A stretch of DNA of 64,000 nucleotides from Pengzhenrongella sicca. GTDB lineage: Bacteria; Actinomycetota; Actinomycetes; Actinomycetales; Cellulomonadaceae. The DNA lies in NCBI RefSeq assembly GCF_017569225.1, contig NZ_CP071868.1, positions 1,550,001 through 1,614,000 on the forward strand, read 5' to 3'. The translations under genes and the position numbers were made by a program. The notes under the pieces were generated by a model. It was given only the letters and a program-made list of their open reading frames with translations, had not been told where the DNA came from and ran no database searches. Of the stretch, positions 52,605 to 62,294 are shown one piece after another (position 1 is the stretch's first letter; every line of letters begins with the position of its first letter).

Positions 52605-52939
52605 GGCGCCCATTCTCCCCGGCCGCCGTCGACCGGCGGTTCGGCGGCCGAGCCGAGCTCGCGCGGGGTCACGAGCGAGGTCGGCTCGTCGCGGCGCTCG
52701 CGGCCGGCGTTGGCGAGGATCACCGCGATGTACGGCAGCACGACGGCGCCCACCAGGAAGATCACGGAGACCCACCCGGGCACGACCCCCCAGGTCAGGA
52801 CGCCGGCGAGGAAGCAGACGAGCCGCAGCCCCATCTGGGCGAGGTAGCGGCGGGTGCGGCGCGCGACGTCGTCGGCGAGGGGCTCCGGGGCGGTCGTGAT
52901 CCGGTGCACCTCGCCGGTCGCGGGCGGGGGCTTGCGCAC
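52601..52939 (-). CDS. DUF3099-type small membrane protein
   Basis: A 112-residue protein: a cytoplasmic lead (EVHRITTAPEPLADDVARRT), two adjacent transmembrane helices (LRLVCFLAGVLTWGVV and VSVIFLVGAVVLPYIAVILA), then a hydrophilic tail. The pattern is that of DUF3099, a family confined to Actinobacteria with no known function. GTG 52939 is preceded at six bases by TAAACT (complement of 52946-52951), the cleanest leaderless promoter in this part. Confidence 0.8.
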   Translation of the reverse strand: MRKPPPATGEVHRITTAPEPLADDVARRTRRYLAQMGLRLVCFLAGVLTWGVVPGWVSVIFLVGAVVLPYIAVILANAGRERRDEPTSLVTPRELGSAAEPPVDGGRGEWAP

Positions 52940-52945
52940 CAGCCG

Positions 52946-52951
52946 AGTTTA
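52946..52951 (-). promoter_or_regulatory. -10 box of leaderless DUF3099 promoter
   Basis: TAAACT on the reverse strand, six bases before the GTG at 52939. Confidence 0.5.
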
Positions 52952-53051
52952 GGTCCGGACCGGCCGACGCGCTGGCCGGTTATCGGCTTACGACAAAACG
53001 GCGCGCGCGTTCATGTCCGGCGCCTACCCGCCACCCGGCGGGCTGGTCGGA

Positions 53052-53864
<813 letters not shown>

Positions 53865-53936
53865 CGCGGGTCCCGCGCGCGCACATCGGCTCCAACCAAC
53901 GCCTCCTTCATCCGTTCCGAACGAAAGTCATCTCTC

Positions 53937-54704
53937 ATGGGTCTGCTCGAGGGCAAGAAGCTGCTGGTCACCGGAGTACTCACCGAAGGGTCGATCGCGT
54001 TCCACGTGGCTCGCCTCGCACAGGAGCAGGGCGCCGACGTCGTGCTGTCGTCCTTCGGCCGCCAGTTCCGCCTCACCGAGGTCATCGCGCGGCGCCTGCC
54101 GGCCCCCGCGCCGGTCATTCAGCTTGACGTGACGTCGGCCGAGGACCTCGAGGCGCTCGCCGGGCGGGTCGCGGAGCACACCGACCACCTGGACGGCGTC
54201 GTGCACTCGATCGCTTTCGCGCCGCAGTCGATCATGGGCGGCAACTTCCTCGCGGGGGAGTGGAAGGACGTCGCGACCGCGATCGAGGTGTCCGCATTCT
54301 CGCTCAAGTCGCTCGCGATGGCGGCGAAGCCGATGCTGACCGTCGGGTCCTCGATCGTCGGGCTCACGTTCGATGGGCGCTTCGCCTGGCCGGTCTACGA
54401 CTGGATGGGCGTCACGAAGGCCGCGCTCGAGGCGACGTCCCGCTACCTCGCGCGGGACCTCGGCCCCGCTGGCATCCGGGTGAACCTCGTCTCGGCCGGA
54501 CCGATCCGTACCACCGCCGCCAAGTCGATCCCGGGCGTCTCGCAGCTCGAGCAGGGCTGGCCCGAGCGCGCGCCGCTCGGCTGGGACGTCAACGACCCGG
54601 TGCCGACCGCCAAGACCGTGGCCGCCCTGCTGTCCGACTGGTTCCCGGCGACGACCGGGGAGATGGTGCATGTCGACGGCGGCGTGCACGCGATGGGAGC
54701 CTGA
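53937..54704 (+). CDS. inhA: Enoyl-ACP reductase (FabI/InhA type)
   Basis: NADH-dependent last step of fatty-acid elongation. A 255-residue protein of the divergent SDR type. The nucleotide region is GVLTEGSIAFHVA, and the catalytic YDWMGVTK (Tyr154, Lys161) has the Tyr-x6-Lys spacing of FabI/InhA rather than Tyr-x3-Lys. SIAFAPQSIMGGNFL is a conserved substrate-loop region. Whether it elongates ordinary or longer chains cannot be told here. It lies 72 bp after fabG, with a weak GAAAG site. Confidence 0.94.
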   Translation: MGLLEGKKLLVTGVLTEGSIAFHVARLAQEQGADVVLSSFGRQFRLTEVIARRLPAPAPVIQLDVTSAEDLEALAGRVAEHTDHLDGVVHSIAFAPQSIMGGNFLAGEWKDVATAIEVSAFSLKSLAMAAKPMLTVGSSIVGLTFDGRFAWPVYDWMGVTKAALEATSRYLARDLGPAGIRVNLVSAGPIRTTAAKSIPGVSQLEQGWPERAPLGWDVNDPVPTAKTVAALLSDWFPATTGEMVHVDGGVHAMGA

Positions 54705-54708
54705 GTAG

Positions 54709-55239
54709 GTGAGCGCACCCAAGGACCGGATCCGGCGGCTCGTGCTGCTGCGCCACGCCAAGGCGGAGTCGGGCGGCCGCGAGGCCGACGAGCTGCGCCC
54801 GCTCGCGCTCGCGGGCCGGCGGCAGTCGACACGGGTCGGGGCGTCGCTCGCGGCCGCCGACCTGATCCCCGAGCTCGTGCTCTGCTCGTCGGCGGTGCGG
54901 GCGCGCCAGACCTGGGAGCTGGTCCGGATCGGGCTCGGCGACGTCGAGTCCGAGCTCGTGGTCCTGGACTCGCTGTACGAGGCCGGCGTCGCGGAGGTCC
55001 TCGCGCAGGTGCGCGAGGTCGACGAGCGGGTGCGCACGGTGCTCGTCGTCGGGCACGAACCGACGATCTCGGCGGTCGCCGTCGCGCTCGCCTCGGAGCA
55101 GTCGGACGAGGACGCGACGATGCACGTCGAGACCGGCGTCTCCACCGCGACCTACGCGGTGCTCGAGCTCGCCGGGACCTGGGCCGAGCTCGCGCGGCGC
55201 AGCGCGCGCCTGGTCGCGGTCGTGGCCCCGACCGGGTAG
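54709..55239 (+). CDS. SixA-like histidine phosphatase
   Basis: A 176-residue small phosphoglycerate-mutase-superfamily protein. The catalytic histidine is His16 in LLRHAKAES (RHA instead of the more common RHG, as in SixA-type members). The second histidine is in VVGHEPTIS, with CSSAVRARQTWEL between. SixA removes phosphate from phosphohistidine in E. coli; the substrate here is unknown. GTG start 5 bp after inhA, and it converges on serB with a 3-bp gap. Confidence 0.87.
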   Translation: MSAPKDRIRRLVLLRHAKAESGGREADELRPLALAGRRQSTRVGASLAAADLIPELVLCSSAVRARQTWELVRIGLGDVESELVVLDSLYEAGVAEVLAQVREVDERVRTVLVVGHEPTISAVAVALASEQSDEDATMHVETGVSTATYAVLELAGTWAELARRSARLVAVVAPTG

Positions 55240-55242
55240 GGG

Positions 55243-55905
55243 TCAGGGCTCGAGCAGGTCCAGCACGGCGTCAAGCCGCCCGTCGAGCGCCACGTGCGCG
55301 CCGGCGCGCACGACCGGCTTGGCGTTGAACGCGACGCTGAAGCCGGCCGCGCCGAGCATCGCGAGGTCGTTCGCGCCGTCGCCGATCGCGATCGTGTCGG
55401 CCATGGCCACATCCTCGGCCCGCGCGAAGTCGCGCAGCGCGGTCTCCTTCGCGAGCCGGTCGACGACGGCGCCGGCGACCCGCCCGGTGAGGCGCCCGTC
55501 GGCCACCTCGAGGTGGTTGGCGCGCACGTGCGCGATGCCGAGCGATGCGGCGAGCGGCTCGACGATCTCGGCGAACCCGCCGGACACCAGGCCGACCGGC
55601 CAGCCGCGGCGGGTCAGCTCGGCGACGAGCTCGGTTGCGCCGGGGGTGAGCGTGATCTCGCGCTGCACCTGCGCGAACACCTCGACGGGCAGGCCCGCCA
55701 GCGTCGCGACCCGCTCGTGCAGCGACGTGGCGAAGTCGATCTCGCCGTGCATCGCCCGGTCGGTGATGGCCGCGACCTGGTCCCGGGAACCGGCGTGGCC
55801 GGCCAGCAGCTCGATGACCTCGCAGGTGATGAGCGTCGAGTCGACGTCCATCACGACCAGGCGCCGACGAGGAGCGGGTGCGGCGGCCGGGCCAGGTGAG
55901 ATCAC
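55243..55905 (-). CDS. serB: Phosphoserine phosphatase
   Basis: HAD-superfamily enzyme for the last step of serine synthesis. A 220-residue protein with nucleophile motif DVDSTLI (Asp20, Asp22), then CEVIELLAGHAG, motif II VSGGFAEIVEPLA, and motif IV AIGDGANDLAMLGAAGFSVAF with the following NAKP. It lacks the N-terminal ACT domains of mycobacterial SerB2. GTG 55905 is preceded at six bases by TACCCT (complement of 55912-55917). Confidence 0.92.
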   Translation of the reverse strand: MISPGPAAAPAPRRRLVVMDVDSTLITCEVIELLAGHAGSRDQVAAITDRAMHGEIDFATSLHERVATLAGLPVEVFAQVQREITLTPGATELVAELTRRGWPVGLVSGGFAEIVEPLAASLGIAHVRANHLEVADGRLTGRVAGAVVDRLAKETALRDFARAEDVAMADTIAIGDGANDLAMLGAAGFSVAFNAKPVVRAGAHVALDGRLDAVLDLLEP

Positions 55906-55911
55906 CCGAGC

Positions 55912-55917
55912 AGGGTA
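55912..55917 (-). promoter_or_regulatory. -10 box of leaderless serB promoter
   Basis: TACCCT on the reverse strand, six bases before the serB GTG. Confidence 0.45.
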
Positions 55918-55978
55918 CCGGCGGCGGTGCCCGTCCTGCCCGGGTGGCTCAGATCTCGCCGAGTGAGCCCTGGACGGC

Positions 55979-57220
55979 TCAGATCTCGACGACCGTGCCC
56001 TTGGGGACGACGGTGATGCCGGAGTCGGTCACGGTGAAGCCGCGGTCCAGGTCGTGCTGACGGTCGAGGCCGATCCGCGCGCGCTCGGGAACGATGACGT
56101 TCTTGTCGAGGATCGCGCGGTGCACCTGGGCGTGCCGGTGCACCTTGACGCCGTCCATCAGGACGCTGTCGGACACCGCCGACCACGAGTGCAGGTAGAC
56201 GCCCGGGGACAGCACCGAGCCGGAGACGCCGGCGCCGGAGACGATCACGCCGGGCGAGACGAGCGAGTCGGCGGCGTAACCGATGCGGTCCGGGCCGGCG
56301 TGCACGAACTTGGCGGGCGGCAGCCCGGTGTACCCGGTGTGCAGCGGCCACTTGTAGTTGTAGACGTTGAAGACGGGCTCGATCGAGATGAGGTCCCGGT
56401 TCGCGTCGAAGTAGGAGTCGAGCGTGCCGACGTCGCGCCAGTAGTCGCGGTCGCGGTCGGTCGAGCCGGGCACGTCGTTGCGGATGAAGTCGTACACGCC
56501 CGCGGCGCCGCGCTCGACGAACGCCGGCACGAGGTCGCCGCCCATGTCGTGGCGCGAGTCGGCGTTCTCCGCGTCGGCGGTGACGGCCGCGACGAGCGCA
56601 TCCGCGTTCGCGACGTAGTTGCCCATGGACGCGAGGATCTCGCCGGGGGAGTCCGCGACGGGCACCGGGTCGGTCGGCTTCTCGCGGAAGGCCGAGATGC
56701 GCGTCGGGTCGGACGGGTCGGTCTCGATCACCCCGAACTCGGTCGACATGGCGATCGGCTGGCGGATCGCCGCGACCGTCAGTTCGGCGCCCGAGGCGAT
56801 GTGCGCGTCGACCATCTGGGAGAAGTCCATGCGGTAGACGTGGTCGGCGCCGACCACGACGACGATGTCGGGGCGCTCGTCGTCGATGATGTTCAGGCAC
56901 TGGAAGATCGCGTCGGCGCTGCCGAGGTACCAGTGCTTGCCGACGCGCTGCTGCGCGGGGACCGGGGCCACGTAGTTGCCCAGCAGCGCCGACATCCGCC
57001 ACGTCTTCGCGATGTGGCGGTCGAGGCTGTGGGACTTGTACTGCGTGAGGACGATGACCTGCAGGTAGCCCGAGTTGATGACGTTCGACAGGGCGAAGTC
57101 GACGAGCCGATAGATCCCACCAAACGGCACCGCGGGCTTGGCCCGGTGGGAAGTGAGCGGCATCAGCCGCTTACCCTCCCCGCCAGCGAGGACGATTGCG
57201 AGGACGCGCGGCGTTGCCAT
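55979..57220 (-). CDS. glgC: Glucose-1-phosphate adenylyltransferase
   Basis: Makes ADP-glucose for glycogen and maltose-1-phosphate synthesis. A 413-residue protein with [20 protein letters not shown] at the N-terminus, the [10 protein letters not shown] block, the GSADAIFQ and GADHVYRMD motifs, and a C-terminal left-handed beta-helix. ATG 57220 is preceded at six bases by TAGGGT (complement of 57227-57232). Divergent from glgM, as in mycobacteria (Rv1213/Rv1212c). Confidence 0.96.
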   Translation of the reverse strand: MATPRVLAIVLAGGEGKRLMPLTSHRAKPAVPFGGIYRLVDFALSNVINSGYLQVIVLTQYKSHSLDRHIAKTWRMSALLGNYVAPVPAQQRVGKHWYLGSADAIFQCLNIIDDERPDIVVVVGADHVYRMDFSQMVDAHIASGAELTVAAIRQPIAMSTEFGVIETDPSDPTRISAFREKPTDPVPVADSPGEILASMGNYVANADALVAAVTADAENADSRHDMGGDLVPAFVERGAAGVYDFIRNDVPGSTDRDRDYWRDVGTLDSYFDANRDLISIEPVFNVYNYKWPLHTGYTGLPPAKFVHAGPDRIGYAADSLVSPGVIVSGAGVSGSVLSPGVYLHSWSAVSDSVLMDGVKVHRHAQVHRAILDKNVIVPERARIGLDRQHDLDRGFTVTDSGITVVPKGTVVEI

Positions 57221-57226
57221 GGCACG

Positions 57227-57232
57227 ACCCTA
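57227..57232 (-). promoter_or_regulatory. -10 box of leaderless glgC promoter
   Basis: TAGGGT on the reverse strand, six bases before the glgC ATG. The glgM promoter lies about 150 bp away on the other strand. Confidence 0.5.
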
Positions 57233-57380
57233 GGCCCGTGAGTCGCACTCCTGCCACCGCGCCTGCCACTTTGTGCGTCGGCGTGTCCGCGCGGTGTCTG
57301 CGCGGCCGTCGCCGCGGCGCACCCGGTGGCGGCCACAGGGCGGCGGCCAAAGGTGTGAGACGGCGGGCCAATCCTCGCGC

Positions 57381-57386
57381 TAGCGT
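57381..57386 (+). promoter_or_regulatory. -10 box of leaderless glgM promoter
   Basis: TAGCGT, six bases before GTG 57393, without a Shine-Dalgarno sequence. Confidence 0.5.
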
Positions 57387-57392
57387 GGCGGT

Positions 57393-58604
57393 GTGAGAGT
57401 CGACCTCCTGACCCGTGAATACCCTCCCTACGTCTACGGCGGCGCCGGCGTGCACGTCGCGGAGCTGTCCGCGGTGCTGCGGCGCAGCATCGAGGTGCGG
57501 GTCCGCTGCTTCGACGGCCCGCGGGACGCGACCGCGCCGCCGGGGGTCACCGGCTACGACATCCCGAGCGACCTCGCGGCCGCGAACAAGGTGCTCGGCA
57601 CCTTCGGGGTCGACCTCGCGATGGCGAACGACGTCGCGGGCGCCGACCTCGTGCACTCGCACACCTGGTACGCCAACCTCGCCGGTCATCTCGCCGGGCT
57701 TCTGCACGGGATCCCGCACGTGCTGTCCGCGCACAGCCTCGAGCCGCTGCGGCCGTGGAAGGCCGAGCAGCTCGGCGGCGGCTACGCGCTGTCCGGCTGG
57801 GCCGAGCAGACGGCGTACGAGGGGGCCGCCGGAATCATCGCGGTCAGCGCCGGGATGCGCGCGGACATCCTGCGGGTCTACCCGCGGGTGGACCCGGCCA
57901 AGGTGCATGTGGTGCACAACGGCATCGACCTGGCGGGCTGGCAGCGGCCCACCGGTGCCGCGGTCGCCGACGCCGACGCCGTCGTCCGCGCCCTGGGGAT
58001 CGACCCGGACCGGCCCGCGGTCGTGTTCGTCGGCCGGATCACCCGGCAGAAGGGCCTGCCCTACTTCCTGCGGGCCGCCGAGCTGCTACCCGCGGGGGTC
58101 CAGGTCATCCTGTGCGCCGGCGCGCCCGACACGCCCGAGATCGAGGCCGAGGTGCGCGGGCTCGTCGAGGACCTCGCGACGAAGCGGGACGGCGTCGTCT
58201 GGATCTCGCAGATGCTTCCCCGCCCCGACCTGGTCGCGGTCCTCGCGAGCGCGACCGTGTTCGCCTGCCCCTCGATCTACGAGCCCCTCGGCATCGTCAA
58301 CCTCGAGGCCATGGCCGTCGGGCTGCCCGTCGTCGCGACCGCGACCGGCGGCATCCCGGAGGTGGTCGACGACGGCGTCACCGGCCTGCTCGTGCCGATC
58401 GCCCAGGCGCAGGACGGCACGGGCACCCCGCTCGAGCCCGAGAAGTTCGTCGCCGACCTCGCGGCGTCGCTCACCGAGCTCGTCAGCGACCCGGCGCGCG
58501 CGGCGGCCATGGGCGAGGCGTCCCGCCGACGCGTCGAGGACCACTTCGCGTGGGACTCGATCGCCGACCGCACGCTCGACCTCTACGCCCGCATCCTGGC
58601 CTGA
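57393..58604 (+). CDS. glgM: GT4 glycogen / maltose-1-phosphate synthase (GlgA/GlgM)
   Basis: A 403-residue glucosyltransferase using ADP-glucose. The N-terminus (VDLLTREYPPYVYGGAGVHV) carries the donor glycine loop, VFVGRITRQKGLPYFLRAA is the donor-domain entry, and EPLGIVNLEAMAVGLPVVA is the retaining-GT EX7E motif. It is shorter than bacterial GlgA of GT5 and belongs to the actinobacterial GT4 group. The M. tuberculosis member (Rv1212c) makes alpha-maltose-1-phosphate for the GlgE route. Which product is made here depends on a GlgE pathway outside the window. Confidence 0.9.
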   Translation: MRVDLLTREYPPYVYGGAGVHVAELSAVLRRSIEVRVRCFDGPRDATAPPGVTGYDIPSDLAAANKVLGTFGVDLAMANDVAGADLVHSHTWYANLAGHLAGLLHGIPHVLSAHSLEPLRPWKAEQLGGGYALSGWAEQTAYEGAAGIIAVSAGMRADILRVYPRVDPAKVHVVHNGIDLAGWQRPTGAAVADADAVVRALGIDPDRPAVVFVGRITRQKGLPYFLRAAELLPAGVQVILCAGAPDTPEIEAEVRGLVEDLATKRDGVVWISQMLPRPDLVAVLASATVFACPSIYEPLGIVNLEAMAVGLPVVATATGGIPEVVDDGVTGLLVPIAQAQDGTGTPLEPEKFVADLAASLTELVSDPARAAAMGEASRRRVEDHFAWDSIADRTLDLYARILA

Positions 58605-58644
58605 GGACCCGCCCACCGCAGCCGCCCCTTCCACCGCCCCAGTC

Positions 58645-58658
58645 GGGCGCGATCGCCC
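58645..58658. terminator. Weak hairpin between convergent genes
   Basis: GGGCG-CGAT-CGCCC lies in the 59-bp gap between glgM and the reverse-strand hypothetical gene. The stem is only 5 bp and no T-tract follows, so this is tentative. Confidence 0.25.
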
Positions 58659-58663
58659 CTGCG

Positions 58664-59479
58664 TCAGGCGTGCAGCGCGATCGTGGCGGCGCTCATCGCG
58701 TGCCGCGCGGCCCGGTCGACCTCGCGCAGCGCGGTCGAACGCTGGTCGGCCTGCCACAGGTTGACCGCGCCGCCGTCGTCGGCCGTCGCGAGCGCCACGA
58801 TCGCCCGCAGCCGCGCCGCTGCCACCAGGACGCGGAGCCGGCGCGCGTCGAGGTCCGGCGGCACCGGCCAGTCGGGGTCCGCCTCGGAGCGCAGCGCGGC
58901 GATCGCCTCGGCGGCGTCGGGGCGCCAGCGCGCGACGTCGAGCGACGCGAGCGCCTCCGTGGCCGACCTCAGCGCGCCGCGCAGGGCCCGCTCGGAGTCG
59001 GCGAGCGAGCCGACCGTGCCCAACAGCTGCACGCGCCAGTCGGGGACGCGCTGGACCGACCAGGTGACGAGGTGACCGGGCTCGTACGCGCTGCCGAACC
59101 GCACGACGTCGGGCACGGCCGCGAACGAGCCGCCGGGCGTTTGGACCAGCACGCACTCGCGCGCGGCAAGGGCGGCCGTCGCGACCGCGGCGGGCACCCC
59201 GGCGAGGTCGCCGGGGGCTGGCAGCAGCGCGGCGGACTCGTGCGGGCCGGCCGCCCACGCCGCCAGCAGCTCGGCCAGGTCGTCGCCGGGCGGTTCGGCG
59301 CCGGGGTCGGCGGACAGCTCGGCGGGCAGATCGGCGGCGAGGACGGCGTGCGGCTCGTCGTCGCCCTGGATCGCGCGCACCGCGCGGCGCAGCGGGGCGG
59401 CCCCGGCCTCCACCTGCTGCAGCCACAGCGCGAGGAGCACCGAGCGCGGCAGGGCGAGCACGGGGGACAGTGGTTCCAC
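58664..59479 (-). CDS. Conserved hypothetical actinobacterial protein
   Basis: A 271-residue protein of unknown function, Ala/Leu-rich and mostly helical with no membrane segment. The N-terminus (LALPRSVLLALWLQQVEAG) is hydrophobic but not a clear signal. The centre has ARECVLVQTPGGSFAAVPDV, and the C-terminus is helical (RLRVLVAAARLRAIVALATA). GTG 59479 is preferred because TAGGTT (complement of 59487-59492) lies 7 bases upstream; TTG 59488 would fall inside that box. It is divergent from the ABC ATPase with facing promoters 15 bp apart. Confidence 0.75.
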   Translation of the reverse strand: MEPLSPVLALPRSVLLALWLQQVEAGAAPLRRAVRAIQGDDEPHAVLAADLPAELSADPGAEPPGDDLAELLAAWAAGPHESAALLPAPGDLAGVPAAVATAALAARECVLVQTPGGSFAAVPDVVRFGSAYEPGHLVTWSVQRVPDWRVQLLGTVGSLADSERALRGALRSATEALASLDVARWRPDAAEAIAALRSEADPDWPVPPDLDARRLRVLVAAARLRAIVALATADDGGAVNLWQADQRSTALREVDRAARHAMSAATIALHA

Positions 59480-59486
59480 GGCGCCC

Positions 59487-59512
59487 AACCTACGTGCTGC
59501 GCAGGTTAGGGT
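59487..59512. promoter_or_regulatory. Divergent pair of -10 boxes (59487-59492 minus, 59507-59512 plus)
   Basis: TAGGTT on the reverse strand serves GTG 59479 (7-base spacing). TAGGGT on the forward strand serves ATG 59521 (8-base spacing). The two promoters must share the DNA between and behind them, so they could be co-regulated. Confidence 0.45.
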
Positions 59513-59520
59513 CGGTGCCC

Positions 59521-60306
59521 ATGACGGCAGTGCTCGACCTCCAGGACGTATCCATCCGTCGGGGACCCAAGACGATCCTCGACTCGGTGACCTGGCAGGT
59601 GGCCGACGGCGAGCGATGGGTGGTCCTCGGCCGCAACGGTGCGGGCAAGACCACCCTGCTGCAGATCGCGGCCGGGCGCATGCACCCGTCCTCCGGGGTC
59701 GCGGAGCTGCTCGGCGAGCGGCTCGGCCGCGTCGACGTCTTCGAGCTGCGCCCGCGGATTGGCCTCGCGAGCTCCGCGCTCGCGGACCGCATCCCGGCGT
59801 CCGAGCGCGTCCGCGACGTCGTGCTGACGGCCGCCTACGGCGTCACCGGCCGCTGGCGCGAGCGGTACGAGGAGCTTGACGCCGAGCGCGCCGGGGACCT
59901 GCTCGCCGCGTTCGGCATGGCCGAGCTGGCCGACCGGTCGTTCGGCACGCTGAGCGAGGGAGAGCGCAAGCGCACCCAGATCGCGCGCGCCCTGATGACC
60001 GACCCCGAGCTGCTCCTGCTCGACGAGCCCGCCGCCGGCCTCGACCTCGGCGGCCGCGAAGAGCTCGTGGCCGCGCTTGCCGAGCTCGCCGGCGACCCGC
60101 GGTCGCCGGTGCTCGTGCTCGTGACGCACCACGTTGAGGAGATCCCGCGCGGGTTCACCCACGTGCTGCTGCTCAAGGACGGCCGGGTGCACGCGGCCGG
60201 GCCGATCGAGCAGGTGCTGACCGCGCCGACGCTGTCGGCCGCGTTCGACGTCGACCTTGTCGTCACCCACGACGCCGGCCGCTGGTCGGCACGCGCCGCG
60301 CGATAG
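59521..60306 (+). CDS. ABC transporter-type ATPase (ModF/FecE-like)
   Basis: A 261-residue single ATPase: Walker A GRNGAGKTT (37-45), signature LSEGERKRTQIARAL (Ser-Glu-Gly in place of Ser-Gly-Gly), Walker B LLLLDEPAAGLDLGG and the H-loop VLVTHHVEEIPRGFTHVLLL. The last part resembles the ATPases of ModF and iron-complex systems. No permease or binding protein is adjacent, so its role is open: a stand-alone regulator, or a part of a system encoded elsewhere. ATG start, probably leaderless. Confidence 0.85.
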   Translation: MTAVLDLQDVSIRRGPKTILDSVTWQVADGERWVVLGRNGAGKTTLLQIAAGRMHPSSGVAELLGERLGRVDVFELRPRIGLASSALADRIPASERVRDVVLTAAYGVTGRWRERYEELDAERAGDLLAAFGMAELADRSFGTLSEGERKRTQIARALMTDPELLLLDEPAAGLDLGGREELVAALAELAGDPRSPVLVLVTHHVEEIPRGFTHVLLLKDGRVHAAGPIEQVLTAPTLSAAFDVDLVVTHDAGRWSARAAR

Positions 60307-60315
60307 CAGCCCCGT

Positions 60316-60348
60316 TACCGAACGGTAGGCAAAGTTTTCGCATAGGAT
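60316..60348 (+). promoter_or_regulatory. Inverted repeat and -10 box upstream of nfeD
   Basis: TACCG-AA-CGGTA (60316-60327) is followed 15 bp later by TAGGAT (60343-60348), a likely -10 for the nfeD-SPFH pair. The repeat covers where a -35 would be, so it could be an operator. There is no homologue in the window to name a regulator. Confidence 0.35.
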
Positions 60349-60420
60349 CGGTACAGACGTCGACGTCCGCGTCCGGGCAGCCGCGCTCGGGCGAGGATGC
60401 CGTGCTGGAGGGAGTTCGCG

Positions 60421-60903
60421 ATGGACCCGCTGTGGTGGATCGGTGCCGGCCTCGTGTTCGTGGTCATCGAGATCCTGACGCTGGGCTTCGTGCTCATCAT
60501 GTTCGCCGGCGGCGCGTTCGCCGCGGCGCTCGCGAGCGCGCTCGGCGCGCCGACCTGGCTCCAGTTCGTCGTCTTCGCGGCAGCCTCCGTCCTGCTGCTC
60601 TTCGCGCTCCGGCCCTGGTTGCTGCGCCGCCTCAAGCGGCGCATGCCGCTCGAGGAGACGAACGTCGCCGCCCAGCTCGGGCGCTCCGCGATGGTCGTGG
60701 CCGACGTCGGCCCGCTCGGCGGTCGCATCAAGCTTTCGGGCGAGGTGTGGTCGGCCCGGGCGGCGCGCGACGGCCTCGTCTTCCCAGAGGGGGCCGAGGT
60801 CCAGGTGGTACGGATCGACGGCGCCACCGCCGTCGTCGACGCCGTCGCTCGCGACAGCGCGCCCAGCACGAGCACAACCCATGACAGCAATCCCCACAGC
60901 TAG
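60421..60903 (+). CDS. NfeD-like membrane protein
   Basis: A 160-residue short NfeD protein: three closely spaced transmembrane helices (LWWIGAGLVFVVIEILTLGF, then VLIMFAGGAFAAALA and LQFVVFAAASVLLLFAL). A C-terminal OB-fold domain follows (GRSAMVVADVGPLGGRIKLS, GAEVQVVRIDG). NfeD proteins work with SPFH proteins, here encoded next. ATG 60421 follows CTGGAGGGAG (60405-60414); an upstream ATG at 60397 has no such support. Confidence 0.92.
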   Translation: MDPLWWIGAGLVFVVIEILTLGFVLIMFAGGAFAAALASALGAPTWLQFVVFAAASVLLLFALRPWLLRRLKRRMPLEETNVAAQLGRSAMVVADVGPLGGRIKLSGEVWSARAARDGLVFPEGAEVQVVRIDGATAVVDAVARDSAPSTSTTHDSNPHS

Positions 60904-60912
60904 GGAGCACGC

Positions 60913-62055
60913 ATGACCGCCTCGGTCAGCACAGTCGACACCTCGTCCTTCGGCCAGATCCTCGGCACGATCGTGCTGGGCCTGTTGCTGCTGTTCGTCT
61001 TCATCGCGCTCGTCCGCTCGGTGCGCATCGTGCCGCAGGCCACCGCGCTCGTGATCGAGCGGCTCGGCCGCTACTCGCGCACGCTCGAGCCCGGCCTGCA
61101 CCTGCTGATCCCGTTCGTCGACCGGGTTCGTGCCCAGGTGGACGTGCGCGAGCAGGTCGTGTCGTTCCCGCCGCAGCCCGTGATCACGTCCGACAACCTC
61201 GTGGTGAGCATCGACACGGTGCTCTACTCGCAGGTCACCGACCCGAAGTCCGCGGTCTACGAGATCGCGAACTACATCACCGGCATCGAGCAGCTCACGG
61301 TGACGACGCTGCGTAACGTGATCGGCTCGATGGACCTCGAGCAGACCCTCACGAGCCGCGACCAGATCAACGGCCAGCTCCGCGGGGTGCTCGACGAGGC
61401 CACCGGACGCTGGGGCATCCGCGTGAACCGCGTCGAGCTCAAGTCGATCGACCCGCCGCAGTCCATCCAGGGCTCGATGGAGCAGCAGATGCGCGCCGAG
61501 CGCGACCGCCGCGCCGCGATCCTCACGGCCGAGGGCGTCAAGCAGTCGCAGATCCTCACGGCCGAGGGCGACAAGCAGGGCGCGATCCTGCGCGCCGAGG
61601 GTTCGGCGCAGGCCGCGATCCTCACGGCCGAGGGCGAGGCCCGCGCGATCCTTCAGGTGTTCGACGCCGTCCACCGCGGTGACCCGGACCCCAAGCTGCT
61701 CGCGTACCAGTACCTGCAGATGCTGCCGAAGCTCGCGGCCAGCCCCGCGAACAAGGTGTGGGTCATCCCGTCCGAGCTCACCGGCGCGCTGTCGCAGTTC
61801 ACCAACGGGTTCGGCAGCGCGATGTCGGGCGACGGCGGCGCGAGCGATGGGGCCTCAGTCCGGCCCGCGGGCGTCTCCCCGGTCTCCGACCTGCCGCCGA
61901 CGTCGCTGGTTGACCCCGCCATCGCCCTCGCCGAGGCGCGGCGCATGTCCGAGGCCGCCACGGCGGACGCCACGAGCGCCGGCACGTTGAGCGGGCACCC
62001 GCTCAACCCCGACGCCGAGGCGGGCCAGCGCCCGTACACCCCGCCCGAGGTGTAG
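60913..62055 (+). CDS. SPFH/stomatin-family membrane protein
   Basis: A 380-residue protein with one N-terminal transmembrane helix (ILGTIVLGLLLLFVFIALV). A band-7 domain follows (residues about 38-210, starting VRIVPQATALVIERLGRYSR). A helical region then has repeated Ala-Glu-Gly units (ILTAEGVKQSQILTAEGDKQ), which drive oligomerisation. The C-terminal 80 residues are disordered. Such proteins form membrane microdomains and guard membrane proteases. Its neighbour is NfeD, 9 bp upstream, with a TAGGGAG site before ATG 60913. Confidence 0.93.
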   Translation: MTASVSTVDTSSFGQILGTIVLGLLLLFVFIALVRSVRIVPQATALVIERLGRYSRTLEPGLHLLIPFVDRVRAQVDVREQVVSFPPQPVITSDNLVVSIDTVLYSQVTDPKSAVYEIANYITGIEQLTVTTLRNVIGSMDLEQTLTSRDQINGQLRGVLDEATGRWGIRVNRVELKSIDPPQSIQGSMEQQMRAERDRRAAILTAEGVKQSQILTAEGDKQGAILRAEGSAQAAILTAEGEARAILQVFDAVHRGDPDPKLLAYQYLQMLPKLAASPANKVWVIPSELTGALSQFTNGFGSAMSGDGGASDGASVRPAGVSPVSDLPPTSLVDPAIALAEARRMSEAATADATSAGTLSGHPLNPDAEAGQRPYTPPEV

Positions 62056-62078
62056 CTCGCCCGAATCGCTCGACGCGT

Positions 62079-62132
62079 CGCCCCGATCGACCCGGCCCCG
62101 GCCGCGGTAGGTCGGGGCGGCGCTGTCTTTTT
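62079..62132 (+). terminator. Probable intrinsic terminator after the SPFH gene
   Basis: CGCCCCGA (62079-62086) pairs with TCGGGGCG (62112-62119), and TTTTT follows at 62128-62132. The loop is long (about 25 nt) and GC-rich with internal pairing. Confidence 0.45.
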
Positions 62133-62151
62133 CGCCCACCGCGAAGCGGGG

Positions 62152-62157
62152 GATAAT
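62152..62157 (+). promoter_or_regulatory. Possible -10 box for the ABC exporter gene
   Basis: GATAAT lies about 138 bp before the exporter GTG. The -35 region is not convincing (TTTTCG at 17 bp). The sequence between it and the start holds no other gene. Confidence 0.35.
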
Positions 62158-62294
62158 GACGAGGCGTTCGATCCCTTGCGTGGCAGGGTCGTTCCTAGTG
62201 CTGGCCAGCATGGCGCTGGCCGTCGCTTCGCGGGTCACCTCGCTGTCCCGTCTGGTGCTGTCCCTTTCATTGCTGCGCGACACAGGAGAACTTC

